Assembly (NCBI GenBank): GCA_012064415.1
Contig: SSNU01000208.1
Span: forward strand, 1 to 64,000
Direction: 5' to 3'
DNA length: 64,000 bases
From: Gyrodactylus bullatarudis
Lineage: Eukaryota > Platyhelminthes > Monogenea > Gyrodactylidea > Gyrodactylidae
Shown: positions 26,501-35,267 of the stretch, one piece after another
Numbering within the stretch: the stretch's first letter is position 1
How the letters are laid out: each line of letters opens with the position of its first letter
The notes under the pieces: model-generated
The model's database searches: none
Told to the model about the DNA's origin: nothing
Seen by the model: only the letters and a program-made list of their open reading frames with translations
Program-made: the position numbers and the translations under genes

Positions 26501-29500
26501 TTGGAACAGAAATAAAGTGATGATATGATGGCTTGGCAGATTCCTCGTCTCTCGAATCACTAGATTGGACTTCATTTGTGTGACTATCGGATCTGTAGAG
26601 TTTTGACTCCTGAAAGATTGGCCTGGCTCTGAAACTACCCTTGGTGTAACTTTCAAACTCTCGACTTATGGCCAGATGGTGAGCGAGATTTTCAATTTGA
26701 CTTTCTGCAATAAAAATTTGATTTCAATGTTTTCCAGATAATAAAATAATATTCTTCACACCTTTTACCGGAGTGTGAGATTATCATTGTGATAACCTCG
26801 GATATGTGGGAATAAAGAGGAATGCTTAGATGACCTTAGAGTTGAGCTTTGTAGCTTTTTACTGATAAAGCTTCTAAGCGTGAGTAAGTAAGGATTTTAA
26901 CTCACAAGACATTGTCCACATTCAATTCAGAAAAAGGGCACCAAACTTTGAATTAGCGCATAAAAAAGATCTTCATTACTCTCATTACAACACGCATTGT
27001 TATCAATCGATCTAACCATGTGATGATGAATGAAAACCCATAGAAAGAGATCAATGATTATACGTTAAATATGTTTGCATAATTTTATCTTAGAAACGAG
27101 TAAACTGGTAGAAGGAAATTGCATACTTTAATAAAGGAAAATTAGTTGAATTTGATTGGCCAATTAGGAATACTTGTGATCCATTCATAGAAAATTCTGA
27201 ATGAATTTCCAACATTTACTACCTACTACTACCTGTATTTGAGCTTAACTTGTTATTTAGTCTGTCTTTTGAAATCTTTTCATCTGAGGGAATATTGATT
27301 TAGTGAAGAGACATTAAATTAGAAATGATGAAGAAAAAGATTCATCAACATGTTTTTTATACGTAAAATAGTAATTTTTTCACTTTTTCCAAAGAAAGAA
27401 CACGAGATTGGCCAGATTATTGATTAAAAAGGATGATGAAATCCATCTAGTAGCTGAAATAGTATGCCAAGATCACATGATACCAATTGAATAGGAAAAG
27501 AATTAGACCCATCTTGTAGGAATGCAATCGCAACGATAATGATGATCTGGTTAATACCTCATATTTGGAGCCAATAAAAAATTGATTATTTCACAACCAT
27601 CAATCAAATTACAGAGCCAATGTATTATTATTCATTTTACATTTGTTGATATCATTTTGAATGGGATATAAAAATTTTTCTACAAACCTTCTAACTCCAT
27701 AGGCAGTAGTACCATAGAAATAAACATCAACGTCTGTTCATAATTCAGTAAGTAAAATAATCAATTCTAAATGTCAAACCTTGGAAAATGTCTATCAAAC
27801 TTTGATAAAATAACCAAGATTAGTAAAAATAGAAAAGCGACTTTCTTACAAGAAGAATCCTTATTGACTAGAACTCCCATTAGAATGGTTTTATATCAAT
27901 TTTGAGTCTTTTACTCGATTGGTTTTCCCATCGTCTCGATAGGGTTACTCCTTTCACAAATGAAAATAGAAATATCAAGTAGTATTTGACTAACTTCTAC
28001 TCAGAGACTTGACGCCATTTCGATAGTTGACTTCGATTGAATTTAACGAATCATTCGATCTCTTCTTATGATACAAACATTTGTAGGTAGTAATATTCTG
28101 GCCATCCTTAACATTGCAAAAGATGTGAGCATAATTGTTGAATATATGGAGAGTGTAGGCTAATGGATTTTTCACATCATTATTATCGGGAACGCATATT
28201 AGTTTCCAATCTTGCCATTTATACCCGATCATGGGATTCAGATTCACCTGTGGAAAAATGAGAGTCAATTTATCTTGGTAGCATTTTATTCATTTTAATG
28301 TAAATGTTGAAAATCTCAATTCAATATTATTGATAGATGACATTCCTAAATTCCTAAAACGCGCCACTTATTCAACTTGGTTTTCAACGATTTATAACAT
28401 TTGAGAGTGAGTAAAAAAAAGTTAACCTTTACATTGTTTTTAGACATTAAACCTACTAGCTAAGTGTGGTCACTGGTTATTACTATATCCTTGTGAAACT
28501 AACTTCCGTAAGAGAGTCAAATAATATTCAACTCACGGTGGCAGATGTACACGCGTTTCGTCCTTATTAGGACTCGTCAGTACACCATAGCCTGGATTCG
28601 AACCAGGTGAACGTTGTGAGGCAACGCTTCTAACCACTAGGCCACAACGTTGAAGACCCGGGTTCGAATCCAGGCTATGCTGTACTGACGAGTCCTAATA
28701 AGGACGAAACGCGTATACATCTGCCACCGTGAGTTGAATATTATTTGACTCTCTTATGGAATTGACACTTGCTTATCCGAACTCTAACATCTAGGTGTGA
28801 GAAGACAATCTCCATCAAGTTAGTTTCACAAGGATATAGTAATAACCAGTGACCACACTTAGCTAGTAGGTTTAATGTCTAAAAAGTTAACCTTCTTTAT
28901 GGGTTTACAGTAAAAATATTTCTATCGAAACATCTTATTTTTTTATTGAAACACGAATATTTAGCCCCTAATTAAGTATTATTTATCTCGACCAATCAGA
29001 ATCCAGCAAGTGATTTCTATACATTTAGATAGGAAAAAAAGTGAGTTTATGTGAAAATGTGAAAATTCACTGTGTTTCAATAAAAATAAGATGTTTCATA
29101 GAAATATTTTTACTGTAATGAAAAATATATAGAATTTTTGTTTAAATTAGTCATTAGTATTAGATCAAAGGGAAGTTGATCCTTCTGTACTTTTAAATAA
29201 TTTTTAATCTTTATGTAATAAATTCGAATATAAAACTTGTCTAATAGACAAAACAAAATCCTATTGGTTGCAGAAGAAATGAATAAAGAGATATCATTGG
29301 TTGATTTGGAGAAAACAAACCACATCATCTGTTACATCTTCAAGGTTATTGGAAACATCATTAGTGATGGTATTTGGCAGAGTATCCTGTTGTTTAGCAC
29401 ATTGATTCGTTGTCTGAGCCATAGGATTATTGTGGTTAAGGGAATTGTTAACCTGGGATAATTCCAGCAGATATTTTGTATATTCCAAGAGGTTATTGAT

Positions 29501-32500
29501 TCCCGATCTATGGTAAATTGGCAGGTAGATGTCGCTACTCTTTATTATCAACTGATTCAATATCATTAGAGATATTAAAACAAAGTCTTCATTGTCCTAT
29601 GGGAATTTAATAAAAAAAGGATTATCAATCTCCAATTCAGAATTTCAGATTAATTTTTTATGAAAGGTAAAAAAGTCTTAGAAAACAGTATAATTTTTTG
29701 CAATTCAAGTTGGATTTTGACTCGAGGCTCACTTATTCATGAGAGTAAATAGATTTATCAGTAGATTACTTATTTTAAAGCAGGAAATTGATAGCGAATA
29801 TTGATAATGAAACTTAATTTATGTTGATTCAATTCAACAGTCCCCCCACCACTCAAAATGACAGGCATGAGATAAATGGACTAAAAAAGGGTATCTTTCT
29901 CCTGGTAACTTCTATAGAAGAGACTTTGAAGAAATCATGAGGTTATTCAAATTAAATCTAAAAAAAGGTTTTTTTTTAAGGATTTCAGATTTCAATATGA
30001 AGCAAAAAATTAAACAAGAGATTAATATTTTCAAAAGTACTTCTCAAACATTTGCAGTTATCTATATTTTAAAAATACCTTGAGTCTTCTTTCAAAAGTA
30101 ATCTTTATTATTTGGTTAATATATATGTTACCGGTAATCTTGTTACTCTTGATAGTCTCAAGACTCCTGGGCAAATCAGTTAAACTTGTTACTCGGTTTC
30201 AAGATTATCTGATAGTCTCAAGTATCCCGGGAATCTTGTTACTAGTAACAAGTTTAACTGACAATAACTAATTTTTTGACTTTTAGAATTTAGAAAGAAA
30301 AATCACTAATAAATTTTTATGATACAGCTGTATTTGATTACTTTTTAAACAAACAACTAACTATAAATAGGAGAAAGACTCGAAGGATTATTTTGAAAAA
30401 TTTACTAGATCCCAAAGATTTGGTAAGAGTTTAGATTATGAATAGAAGTTGATGAACTGATTAGTTAATATTGATGGAAGAAGAAGATGATGCCAGTTAT
30501 TTCACAAATAAGGCCTTTATTTCGGGCATACTCATCAGTGTGATACATGCCATATAAGTACAGATTTGCAAAACAGAAAATATACAGTCATTGGTTCAAT
30601 GTTATTACACTTTTGATTAGTTAATAAATTTCGTATGGATTGAAAATGAATATGAAGTTTTCAGGTTATAATTCTAGATAATATCACACAGGTATAGTTT
30701 TCATTTCTACCGATTATCAAATTTTGTAAAGCTAATAAGGTTCTATTGATGTGTAACACTTCTGAAAAGAGATTCTGAAAAAATCCTAGGGGTGTTATGA
30801 ATAAACTGAGTGATTTTTCTTTCTAAATTCTAAAAGTCAAAAAATTAGTTATTGTCAGTTAAACTTGTTACTAGTAACAAGATTCCCGGGATTCTTGAGA
30901 CTATCAGATAATCTTGAAACCGAGTAACAAGTTTAACTGATTTGCCCAGGAGTCTTGAGACTATCAAGAGTAACAAGATTACCGCTAACATATACATCTG
31001 TCTTCTGATTGGTTTAAGCATTCGATCTTGATTAGGCCAATTAGTAAAGGCCACAGAATAAATAAAAATATTATCATCTTCAAGAGATAGTGAACATAAA
31101 CCTATCACTAATAAACAGCATTATTTTTCAACTAACTTCAAATCATCACCGAATGAGATATTGTATTTAAAAACAACTCACCTGAAGTAATATCAGCTCG
31201 AGGAATTGAACTAGATGATAGGCAAATGTAAAGCCGTTAATTAATCGAGGACCAACTCGTTTGATATCCAGAGTTTCCAGGGAATCAACAATCTTTGATA
31301 GTAAGGCCAATGCTTGAAATCTAATGGGAAAGTTGGAGCCTTACTGAAGAGAAGGTTGGATAGTTAGCAGTCTGGACTCACCTTATCGATTGGTTTATCG
31401 TATTCTTGTAGACAATAGGTAGGATTATTGAGATTTCATCGATAAAGACATTTCTATTCTCATTCATTACATCATAGTTCAAATTTTGATATGCATCCTT
31501 GATGATTTGGTCAAAGATTTCTGTAAAATTATAATATTATTATATATATGTCATCGTATTTATCCTTACGTTACTTTTACGTTTTTTCAAATATTCTTAT
31601 CCCCAGTAAGTAAGCTTACTTATTTTTACATTTATTCCCTCAGCAGTTTTTGTGTTTGTATAAAAATCTCTCAACATAAATAAGACACATTGTTGACAAT
31701 TTTTTTATCCCTGTATTTGATAAGGGCCCATTGGATAATTCAAATCTTATTGGTGTGACAATGAAACGTGACAAACATTTAACCATTTTAAATCTAGTCA
31801 AACTCATAAATTAAAATCAAGAAAAAGATGATATTTAGCTGATATTAGTCTAGAGTGTAAAGTTGAGAATTTAAAGATTTTACAAAAATAAAATATGAGC
31901 AGATTATAATCGATTTGGCTTGGTTGATTTCCTTGACAAATTGTGATCCTGAACGACAACTCTTTAGAACAACAAAAATTTCCAGCTCAAAGTTTAAAGA
32001 AAATAAGAAAATCTATTTTTTCTTAAAATAGTAAGGTTGAATACAGTTGCAGAAGTAAAACTAGAAACATTCCTCCTAAAATATATAAGTTAATTCACAA
32101 AATATGAAACTACACAATAGGGATAAATTTAAAAATTTTCAGATGCCTACATATATAAGGATGTTTTGATATCTAAGGAATCTACAGGTGTAAAATTTCA
32201 CTTTTTTCTAGGGATGATGTCAATACAATAAAGTTTTAAAGAATTCCATTTTTAACGAAAATAAATCACATTACTTTTAAGTTTCATGTACATTTTCGAT
32301 TAGAGTCCATGGTTTTAACAATTGATTTAAGAAACTACTGTATTCAATCTTAATAATTTGCTTGAACAAATAAATAACTTCCAACAACAAAAATTCAATC
32401 CAAGATTGATCATTTACAGCTTTTAAAGATTCGAAAAATAATTGGTTTTTGAATTTCAATACATTTTGTAAATAGAAAAATCATTCAATATATTTTTTTA

Positions 32501-35149
32501 CGACACCCCTAGGACTTTCTCAGAACCTACTATTGGTATATATCATTAGAACTGCCTTTGAAAGTTCTATCGAATTAGGAAAAAATATCCCTACTAGACA
32601 AGGATAACTGTCGTTTTAGATTGTGAATAATATGAAAAACTAATTATTTTTTGAGAAATACTAGACTCTATTAGTCTTTTACCCCACAGATAGACCAATG
32701 TAAGCTGGTAGACTACATAGTCAGGTAGCTGTAGTGATAGTCAATCTATGCCAAACAGTTCCCTGAAGAACTACTTGGTTCAAAATTAAGATTTTTGCAG
32801 CTAAAGATAGAGAAATTCAAAAAGTTTTATCAAAAATCTATTCACTCGAAGGTCAAATCGAAAAATTATGGAATTAAGAAAAAGATTTAGTGGACAATTA
32901 CAACTACAGATCCCTTTATCAAAAACAGATAATGAGTTCTGTTCTTGTGATACTCCATCCTTCCTCCCTGAGAAATGCTTTAGACTCTGGTTGATTCAAT
33001 CATCTGATGATTTCTAATTTAGTACTTACTATTTTATGTACAAATATCAAGCCGGTAAAATACAAGCTTTATTAATCAATATTCACGCGTCTTCAAAATT
33101 CTTTAAGGAATGAATCTTTCTACTGATAGAGATTTAATATTTATCAATCATTTCAGATAATTAATCCTCTCCGTATTAACTCACGTTTATTTTGATAGAA
33201 CGGTCGAAATTCAAGCCCCAATGATCTGGATCGATAGAGGGCCTTTTCAATTGGATGACATCCAGATATTTCGAACCAATGGAAAAAGGGATCCTCGAAT
33301 TGTTCATCTGCAACCAAGAGATCCAATAAATCTGTTCTATTCATCTCTAGTATCAGGTCGATAAGGGAAATCTTTCTCCCACCAAAGTTGTAGACTTTGG
33401 GCCGGAAAAATTCTGGCATCATCTCCTTTAGGCTAGAAAAGTTTTCATGAGAGAAATTCTGGACAATAAATCTCAAGACTTCTGGACTGCTTTCAATATT
33501 TCGATTATTTCCAAATACCACACGCATTGTATCTATAAAAGGAAGGAATATTTTCAATCAGACACAAATTTTGAATTGCTCATGTGAGCAGCCGATTACC
33601 CTCTTTGATACAAAATTCGAGAAATTAAACTTTTGTTGCTTGAAAACATGTTTTTCTTACTTGATGAATTGTTGATAACTCCTATTCGGTAACGTATCCA
33701 AACGTTAATCAATACTGATTTTATTTTAGAAAAAACTTTCTGTATCTTCATAAGGTATCTTATATTTTCTAAATTTGATCTAATTAGTAATTACTGTTTG
33801 AATCATTGATCAGCAAAGAGACAAAGTTATTCTAACTGAATCTGGGAGAGTTCTTTTGTAAAAGAAAACGCATTCTAATATTTACGAGATTGATAAATTT
33901 TTCAGGGACTCACCAAAATCTCCGGATTCCAAAGCTTCAATGTCACTCATTGATAAATATTCAGTCTCGTTAAGGCAAATCTTTGGCTCATTTGGCAGGG
34001 AATTCAACCCATAAAGAATACTGGAGAGGATTTCAATGAACTTGACTGCAATCAAAATCAGATCATCATTTTGATTGAGTAGAAGGGGGAAAAGTATCCT
34101 GGAAAGACTCTTGTCAGTGTTGTGGGTAATCTTTTGAGATTTCCTAAGAATCATTTGCGCCATGTAGAAGCACTTTGACCGGGAATGACAACAAATGATG
34201 ATGAGTATCTCTAGAATGACCTGGCTTACATGGATCGAATCAGTCTGATTGAAACTGACACCATCCTCAAGGGAACTATGCAGATTGGCTAGAGGAAAAG
34301 AATGAATCAAAAGTAGTTTACTTTGACTGGAAAGATTTAGAATATCCCAATCCTGGTCCAAGTGATGGAATTGAACATGGTTACTCGTGATGAGGATGAG
34401 TTTGAGCAGTTTCTCTAACAACTCATCATTAATCATTTCACTGAGATCAAAGCTGTGATTGGAAAAGTTTCGAAATAAATTTGAAAGACTCTGTAGGGAC
34501 TTGTTCATAATCTCAGGATTGTTACATCGAATGAGGAATATGAGATGATGAAACCATTTATTCTCGTGGGCTGATAATCCCGATGGAAGGTCTTCTACTT
34601 TGGCGCATAAATTTGATACTAACGTTAGGCCATTTGACAAAACATCTGAATGAATTGAGTCTAAATTGGTTGTGATAAAGTCCAAGACTTTGGTTAAAAC
34701 TTGAAATGTCTGAGATTTATCAAAGCCAGAATTCGAAATAATCTTTAACATCTAGTAGAATTTAGACAAGATTAGATTACTTTAATTATTTGTTGGCCAA
34801 ATGCGTTGCTTATCTCATCTGACATGTTGATATTATTCAAATGAGAGGCGAGAAAAACAATAAAATTGGGATAACTAATTGCATGGTGAATAACTGATGA
34901 TGAAACATCAAGAAAATATGTTAAAGCTCTAGAAGTCAATTCTAAAACGATATCTGTTGCAGTATCATCAAGAATAATTCGACATAAAGTGGGAATAAAA
35001 ACACTAGGCTCATATTCGTTAAATAAATTGTCGATATTTTCCGAGAAAAGAATGTCATTACATAGTTGTTCGAGAGCAACTATTTGCATAGTACGGTCTC
35101 CATCTTCGAATTGATACAACCACTGTAATATCATTGACCTTTCTTCCAT
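7290..35149 (-). CDS. HECTD1: HECT-type E3 ubiquitin ligase HECTD1 (about 28 exons)
   Basis: A whole HECTD1 orthologue was assembled by hand from GT-AG exons whose phases agree from exon to exon; the product is roughly 2,760 residues against about 2,600 in vertebrates. HECT ligases accept ubiquitin from an E2 on a cysteine and pass it to substrate; HECTD1 is a cytosolic ligase. In order: an armadillo-type N terminus, a decayed ankyrin region, a second helical-repeat segment, a SUN/discoidin-like domain ending in GFEIYGTV, a long polar linker and a C-terminal HECT domain with PSVNTC around the catalytic cysteine (codon 7386-7388). The start at 35149 opens with a MEERSMILQWLYQFEDGDR-like segment that fits the HECTD1 N terminus. 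Exon coordinates are in the five block entries. TRIP12, a relative, is less likely because of the SUN-like domain and the PSVNTC tail. No MIB/HERC2 domain was seen. Confidence 0.95.
8903..8995 (+). pseudogene. Penelope-like element fragment (C-terminal end)
   Basis: In one plus-strand frame this reads EALFIEKEKPNLCVQKVAIKPL, nearly identical to the end of the GIY-YIG region in the Penelope-like element at 61105-62082. It is a short dead fragment in HECTD1 intron 25, just upstream (in gene sense) of the 8553-8803 exon. Confidence 0.75.
9612..9745 (+). repeat. TTAA-type terminal repeat relic (piggyBac-like family)
   Basis: TTAATCCTTCATGTCCCATTG is followed by the hairpin GTTCCAC-CA-GTGGAAC. 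The same terminus occurs near 39111 and 43860, where it follows TTAA as CCC. A TTAA target followed by CCC is typical of piggyBac-type DNA transposons. No transposase is present. Confidence 0.5.
10165..10225 (-). repeat. Decayed Penelope-type hammerhead relic
   Basis: The minus strand matches the flanks of the ribozyme at 30503-30542, including the AAATAAAGG…TTATTTGTGAAATAACTG side. The CTGATGAG core has become ATAATTAG and the GAAA is altered, so it is inactive. Confidence 0.55.
12014..12284. repeat. Inverted-repeat element (MITE-like) in HECTD1 intron 25
   Basis: The outer arms are reverse complements: 12014 onwards (CAAGTAATATTAATACCC…ATGCTTCTGGAATA) and the segment ending at 12284 (TATTCCAGAAGCATGG…ATACTTG). 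One arm has about 18 extra bases. The centre is AT-rich with further short inverted segments. No coding potential. Confidence 0.7.
13912..14550. repeat. Large foldback element
   Basis: Two arms of about 200 bp face each other: 13915-14190 (TTGACATGAAGATGAGAATT onwards) and 14330-14548 (ending AATTCTCATCTTCATATCAA). They share blocks such as the GAATCCGGAGAAAAAT/ATTTTTCTCCGGATTC pair and a CATCGATTTCGA block. The short open frames here are shadows of the repeat. It belongs to the same dispersed superfamily as the elements at 15890, 40855, 43343 and 58185. Confidence 0.75.
15205..15400. repeat. Head-to-head partial dimer of hammerhead repeat family A
   Basis: 15210-15250 is the reverse complement of the tail at 15290-15370, and the right half matches the 3' tail of the 360-nt unit at 2791-3150 (ACGTTCC, CACCTAGAACGAAATA, GTAAGTATAGGTGC). 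The ribozyme and tRNA-like parts are missing. This is a truncated inverted dimer. Confidence 0.65.
15890..16588. repeat. Foldback element of the GGCGCC family
   Basis: The left arm starts TTGATATGAAGTTGGGAATC (15891) and the right arm ends with its complement near 16586 (GATTCCCAACTTCATATC). The arms share long blocks including a CATATTTTTCAT segment. The left arm holds the TTGGCGCCAA palindrome seen in other copies. Open frames in it are not genes. Confidence 0.8.
16921..16940. repeat. (AG)n microsatellite
   Basis: A run of ten AG units lies in HECTD1 intron 24. Confidence 0.9.
17602..23417 (-). CDS. HECTD1: HECTD1 exons 14-22: polar linker and pre-HECT region
   Basis: Exons: 23043-23417, 22934-22981 (48 nt), 21642-21758, 20279-20791, 19879-20208, 19621-19708, 18720-18930, 17856-18097 and 17602-17789. 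Exons 14-16 encode a low-complexity Ser/Asn/Lys/Glu linker. Exon 17 carries SPEIIPAFDPNRGKGNV. Exons 19-21 encode LSLSTQTFPTWCTDL…FSFELRQSLFQRLALGNAR-CVLWLQEH, which matches the conserved HECTD1/TRIP12 segment ahead of HECT. The MIB/HERC2 domain expected straight after GFEIYGTV is not visible. Phases agree at every junction. Confidence 0.83.
18330..18625. repeat. Degenerate copy of the GGCGCC foldback family
   Basis: Similar in layout to the element at 13912: a CATTTTTCCAAC…TTTTTATCGATTTTGAAA block, then a Phe/Leu-rich AT tract ending in TTCTCATCTTTATG. It is diverged and only one arm is clear. It lies in the intron between HECTD1 exons 20 and 21. Confidence 0.5.
20821..20968. repeat. Short inverted-repeat element in HECTD1 intron 16
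   Basis: A perfect 19-bp pair, GATTGTCTTCACACGCCTT at 20821-20839 and its complement at 20950-20968, encloses about 110 bp; the adjacent GTCAGTGG/CCACTGA also pair, and the interior has further weaker complementarity. It resembles a small MITE. Confidence 0.7.
21960..22531 (+). pseudogene. Penelope-like element 3' fragment with hammerhead relic
   Basis: The plus strand reads LEERIDEHLHTGKTAIREHL and then NFEILYKPSG, the GIY-YIG endonuclease part of a Penelope-like element, diverged from the 61105 copy. About 230 bp downstream of that, 22499-22531 holds CACA, CTGATGA, GGATGTCC, GAAA and TAAAGGCC, the core of a Penelope-type hammerhead. The segment that would complete stem III and the cleavage site is deleted (CCTGTGAG in place of CCTTATTTGTG), so it should be inactive. 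It lies in HECTD1 intron 15. Confidence 0.75.
23758..25114 (-). CDS. HECTD1: HECTD1 exons 11-13: SUN/discoidin-like domain
   Basis: Exons: 24500-25114, 24170-24435 and 23758-24090. The end of exon 11 reads DPNRGEEFGKSGLIDWLATNG and then WINPASKNLITITT, exon 12 reads VYIDLGVQIIPTAYSLAF, and exon 13 ends with RGWRYIRLVRN and LGGFEIYGTV. This series (residue run, DLG, ‑R‑NW‑, GFEIYG) is the SUN/F5-8C-like beta-sandwich of HECTD1, which serves in binding rather than catalysis. An insertion rich in Ser/Asn (SSSNANVNDP) sits within exon 13. This is the best-conserved region outside the HECT domain and is what identifies the gene. Confidence 0.93.
25429..29596 (-). CDS. HECTD1: HECTD1 exons 6-10: central helical and linker region
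   Basis: Exons: about 29336-29596 (an alternative donor would give 29324), 28001-28247, 26182-26704, 25952-26126 and 25429-25897. Exon 6 contains DNEDFVLISLMILNQLIIKSSDIYLP, matching a conserved helical segment. Exon 7 has GYKWQDWKLICV, the counterpart of the HECTD1 YHWRDWS motif. Exons 8-9 resemble the stretch preceding the conserved long helix (VMAGPFELIWNQENKSL). Exon 10 is more divergent. All junction phases agree (0, 1, 2, 0, 1). The introns hold the 28430 and 30119 repeats. Confidence 0.82.
28546..28584 (-). ncRNA. Hammerhead ribozyme, family B, cleavage-site mutated
   Basis: The minus strand has stem I TGTA/TACA, core CTGACGA, stem II GTCC/GGAC around TAATAA, GAAA and CGCG. The base just before the cut is G (from 28550), where hammerheads need A, C or U. 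The partner copy at 28681-28719 has A. This copy is therefore predicted inactive. Confidence 0.8.
28594..28650 (-). other. tRNA-like head with Pol III boxes A and B
   Basis: On the minus strand box A TGGCCTAGTGG lies at 28644-28634 and box B GGTTCGAATCC, a perfect consensus, at 28604-28594, with the flanking CCTGG/CCAGG forming an intact T arm. The acceptor stem is missing, so this is a tRNA-derived internal promoter, not a functional tRNA. It sits directly upstream of the hammerhead, which implies Pol III transcription of a ribozyme RNA. A second box B in the plus half lies at 28661-28671. Confidence 0.75.
28681..28719 (+). ncRNA. Type I hammerhead ribozyme, family B, apparently intact
   Basis: TGTA (28681-28684), core CTGACGA (28685-28691), GTCC, loop TAATAA, GGAC, GAAA (28706-28709), CGCG, TA, then TACA (28716-28719). 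Stem I and stem II pair perfectly and every core base fits the consensus. The predicted cut follows A at 28715. Stem III has virtually no loop, so cleavage may need a dimer. Confidence 0.88.
28904..29118. repeat. 215-bp MITE in HECTD1 intron 6
   Basis: Arms of about 47 bp, starting TTACAGTAAAAATATTTCTA (28904) and ending in the complement at 29118, with one or two mismatches. The ends read TTA…TAA, suggesting a TA target. It lies 20 bp from the retrozyme dimer. Confidence 0.8.
30119..30998. mobile_element. Foldback element with a hammerhead in its loop
   Basis: Arms at 30119-30307 and 30809-30998 (about 189 bp) are almost exact reverse complements. Each arm itself contains several short copies of CTTGTTACT/AGTAACAAG and AGTTTAACTG in both orientations. 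The loop (30308-30808) carries a Penelope-type hammerhead on the minus strand. No transposase. It lies in HECTD1 intron 5. The apparent proteins in the arms are mirror images of each other and not genes. Confidence 0.8.
30503..30542 (-). ncRNA. Penelope-type hammerhead ribozyme, apparently intact
   Basis: On the minus strand: stem I CACA (30542-30539), core CTGATGA, a minimal stem II around GTATGCCC, GAAA, stem III ATAA/TTAT with loop AGGCC, U at the cut, then TGTG (30506-30503) closing stem I. The short stem II and small stem III are features reported for Penelope-associated hammerheads. The predicted cut lies between 30507 and 30506. Confidence 0.75.
31183..35149 (-). CDS. HECTD1: HECTD1 exons 1-5: armadillo-type N terminus and decayed ankyrin region
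   Basis: Exons: 34781-35149, 33914-34751, 33185-33532, 31382-31520 and 31183-31320. Introns are 29, 381, 1664 and 61 nt. Exons 1-2 encode helical armadillo-like repeats (IVALEQLCNDILFS, then LTLVSNLCAKVEDLPSG) that align without gaps to HECTD1 across the 29-nt intron. Exon 3 covers the place where HECTD1 has ankyrin repeats; only a weak trace remains (SLIDLILEMNRTDLLDLL, HPIEKALYRSR). Exons 4-5 hold the segment LPIVYKNTINQSIR-FQALALLSKIV, matching the second helical-repeat stretch. Donors are mostly GTGAGT. Confidence 0.88.
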
Positions 35150-35267
35150 TTTCGGAAATATACAATTTAAAAAGGTTTGTAATTACACCAAAGTTTCTTC
35201 ATTATATCATCAAAATTTGATCGGTAATATATTGTTTTCGTTTGAGCTAGATCTATATTTCAAAAAT
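35150..35267. promoter_or_regulatory. Shared bidirectional promoter region
   Basis: Only 118 bp separate the HECTD1 start codon (minus, 35149) and the most likely start of the pseudouridine synthase gene (plus, ATG at 35268). Both 5' UTRs and both core promoters must fit here or overlap the partner gene. The sequence is AT-rich, with no clear TATA box assignable to one direction. Confidence 0.6.

Larger units (their letters stand above)
28430..28884. mobile_element. Retrozyme-like insertion, family B, head-to-head dimer
   Basis: A near-perfect palindrome of about 455 bp: the left half is a minus-strand copy, the right half a plus-strand copy, joined inside a tRNA-like head. AGTTAACCTT lies on both sides (28420-28429 and 28885-28894), a 10-bp target-site duplication. 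Each half carries a hammerhead. It has no ORF and sits in HECTD1 intron 6. The same unit occurs at 48373-48910 and 60074-60472. An inverted dimer could arise by template switching during reverse transcription (inference). Confidence 0.8.

Noticed and set aside
26453..26656. Minus-strand 67-aa ORF as a separate protein
   Set aside because: It overlaps HECTD1 exon 8 in another frame; the exon frame is the one that fits the splice phases.
28588..28680. A functional tRNA gene
   Set aside because: Boxes A and B and the T arm are present but there is no acceptor stem and no standard 7-nt anticodon loop; the segment is part of the retrozyme repeat.
30080..31108. Two opposite ORFs with the same hydrophobic peptide, tempting as a small membrane protein family
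   Set aside because: They are the two arms of the 30119-30998 foldback read in mirror orientation.
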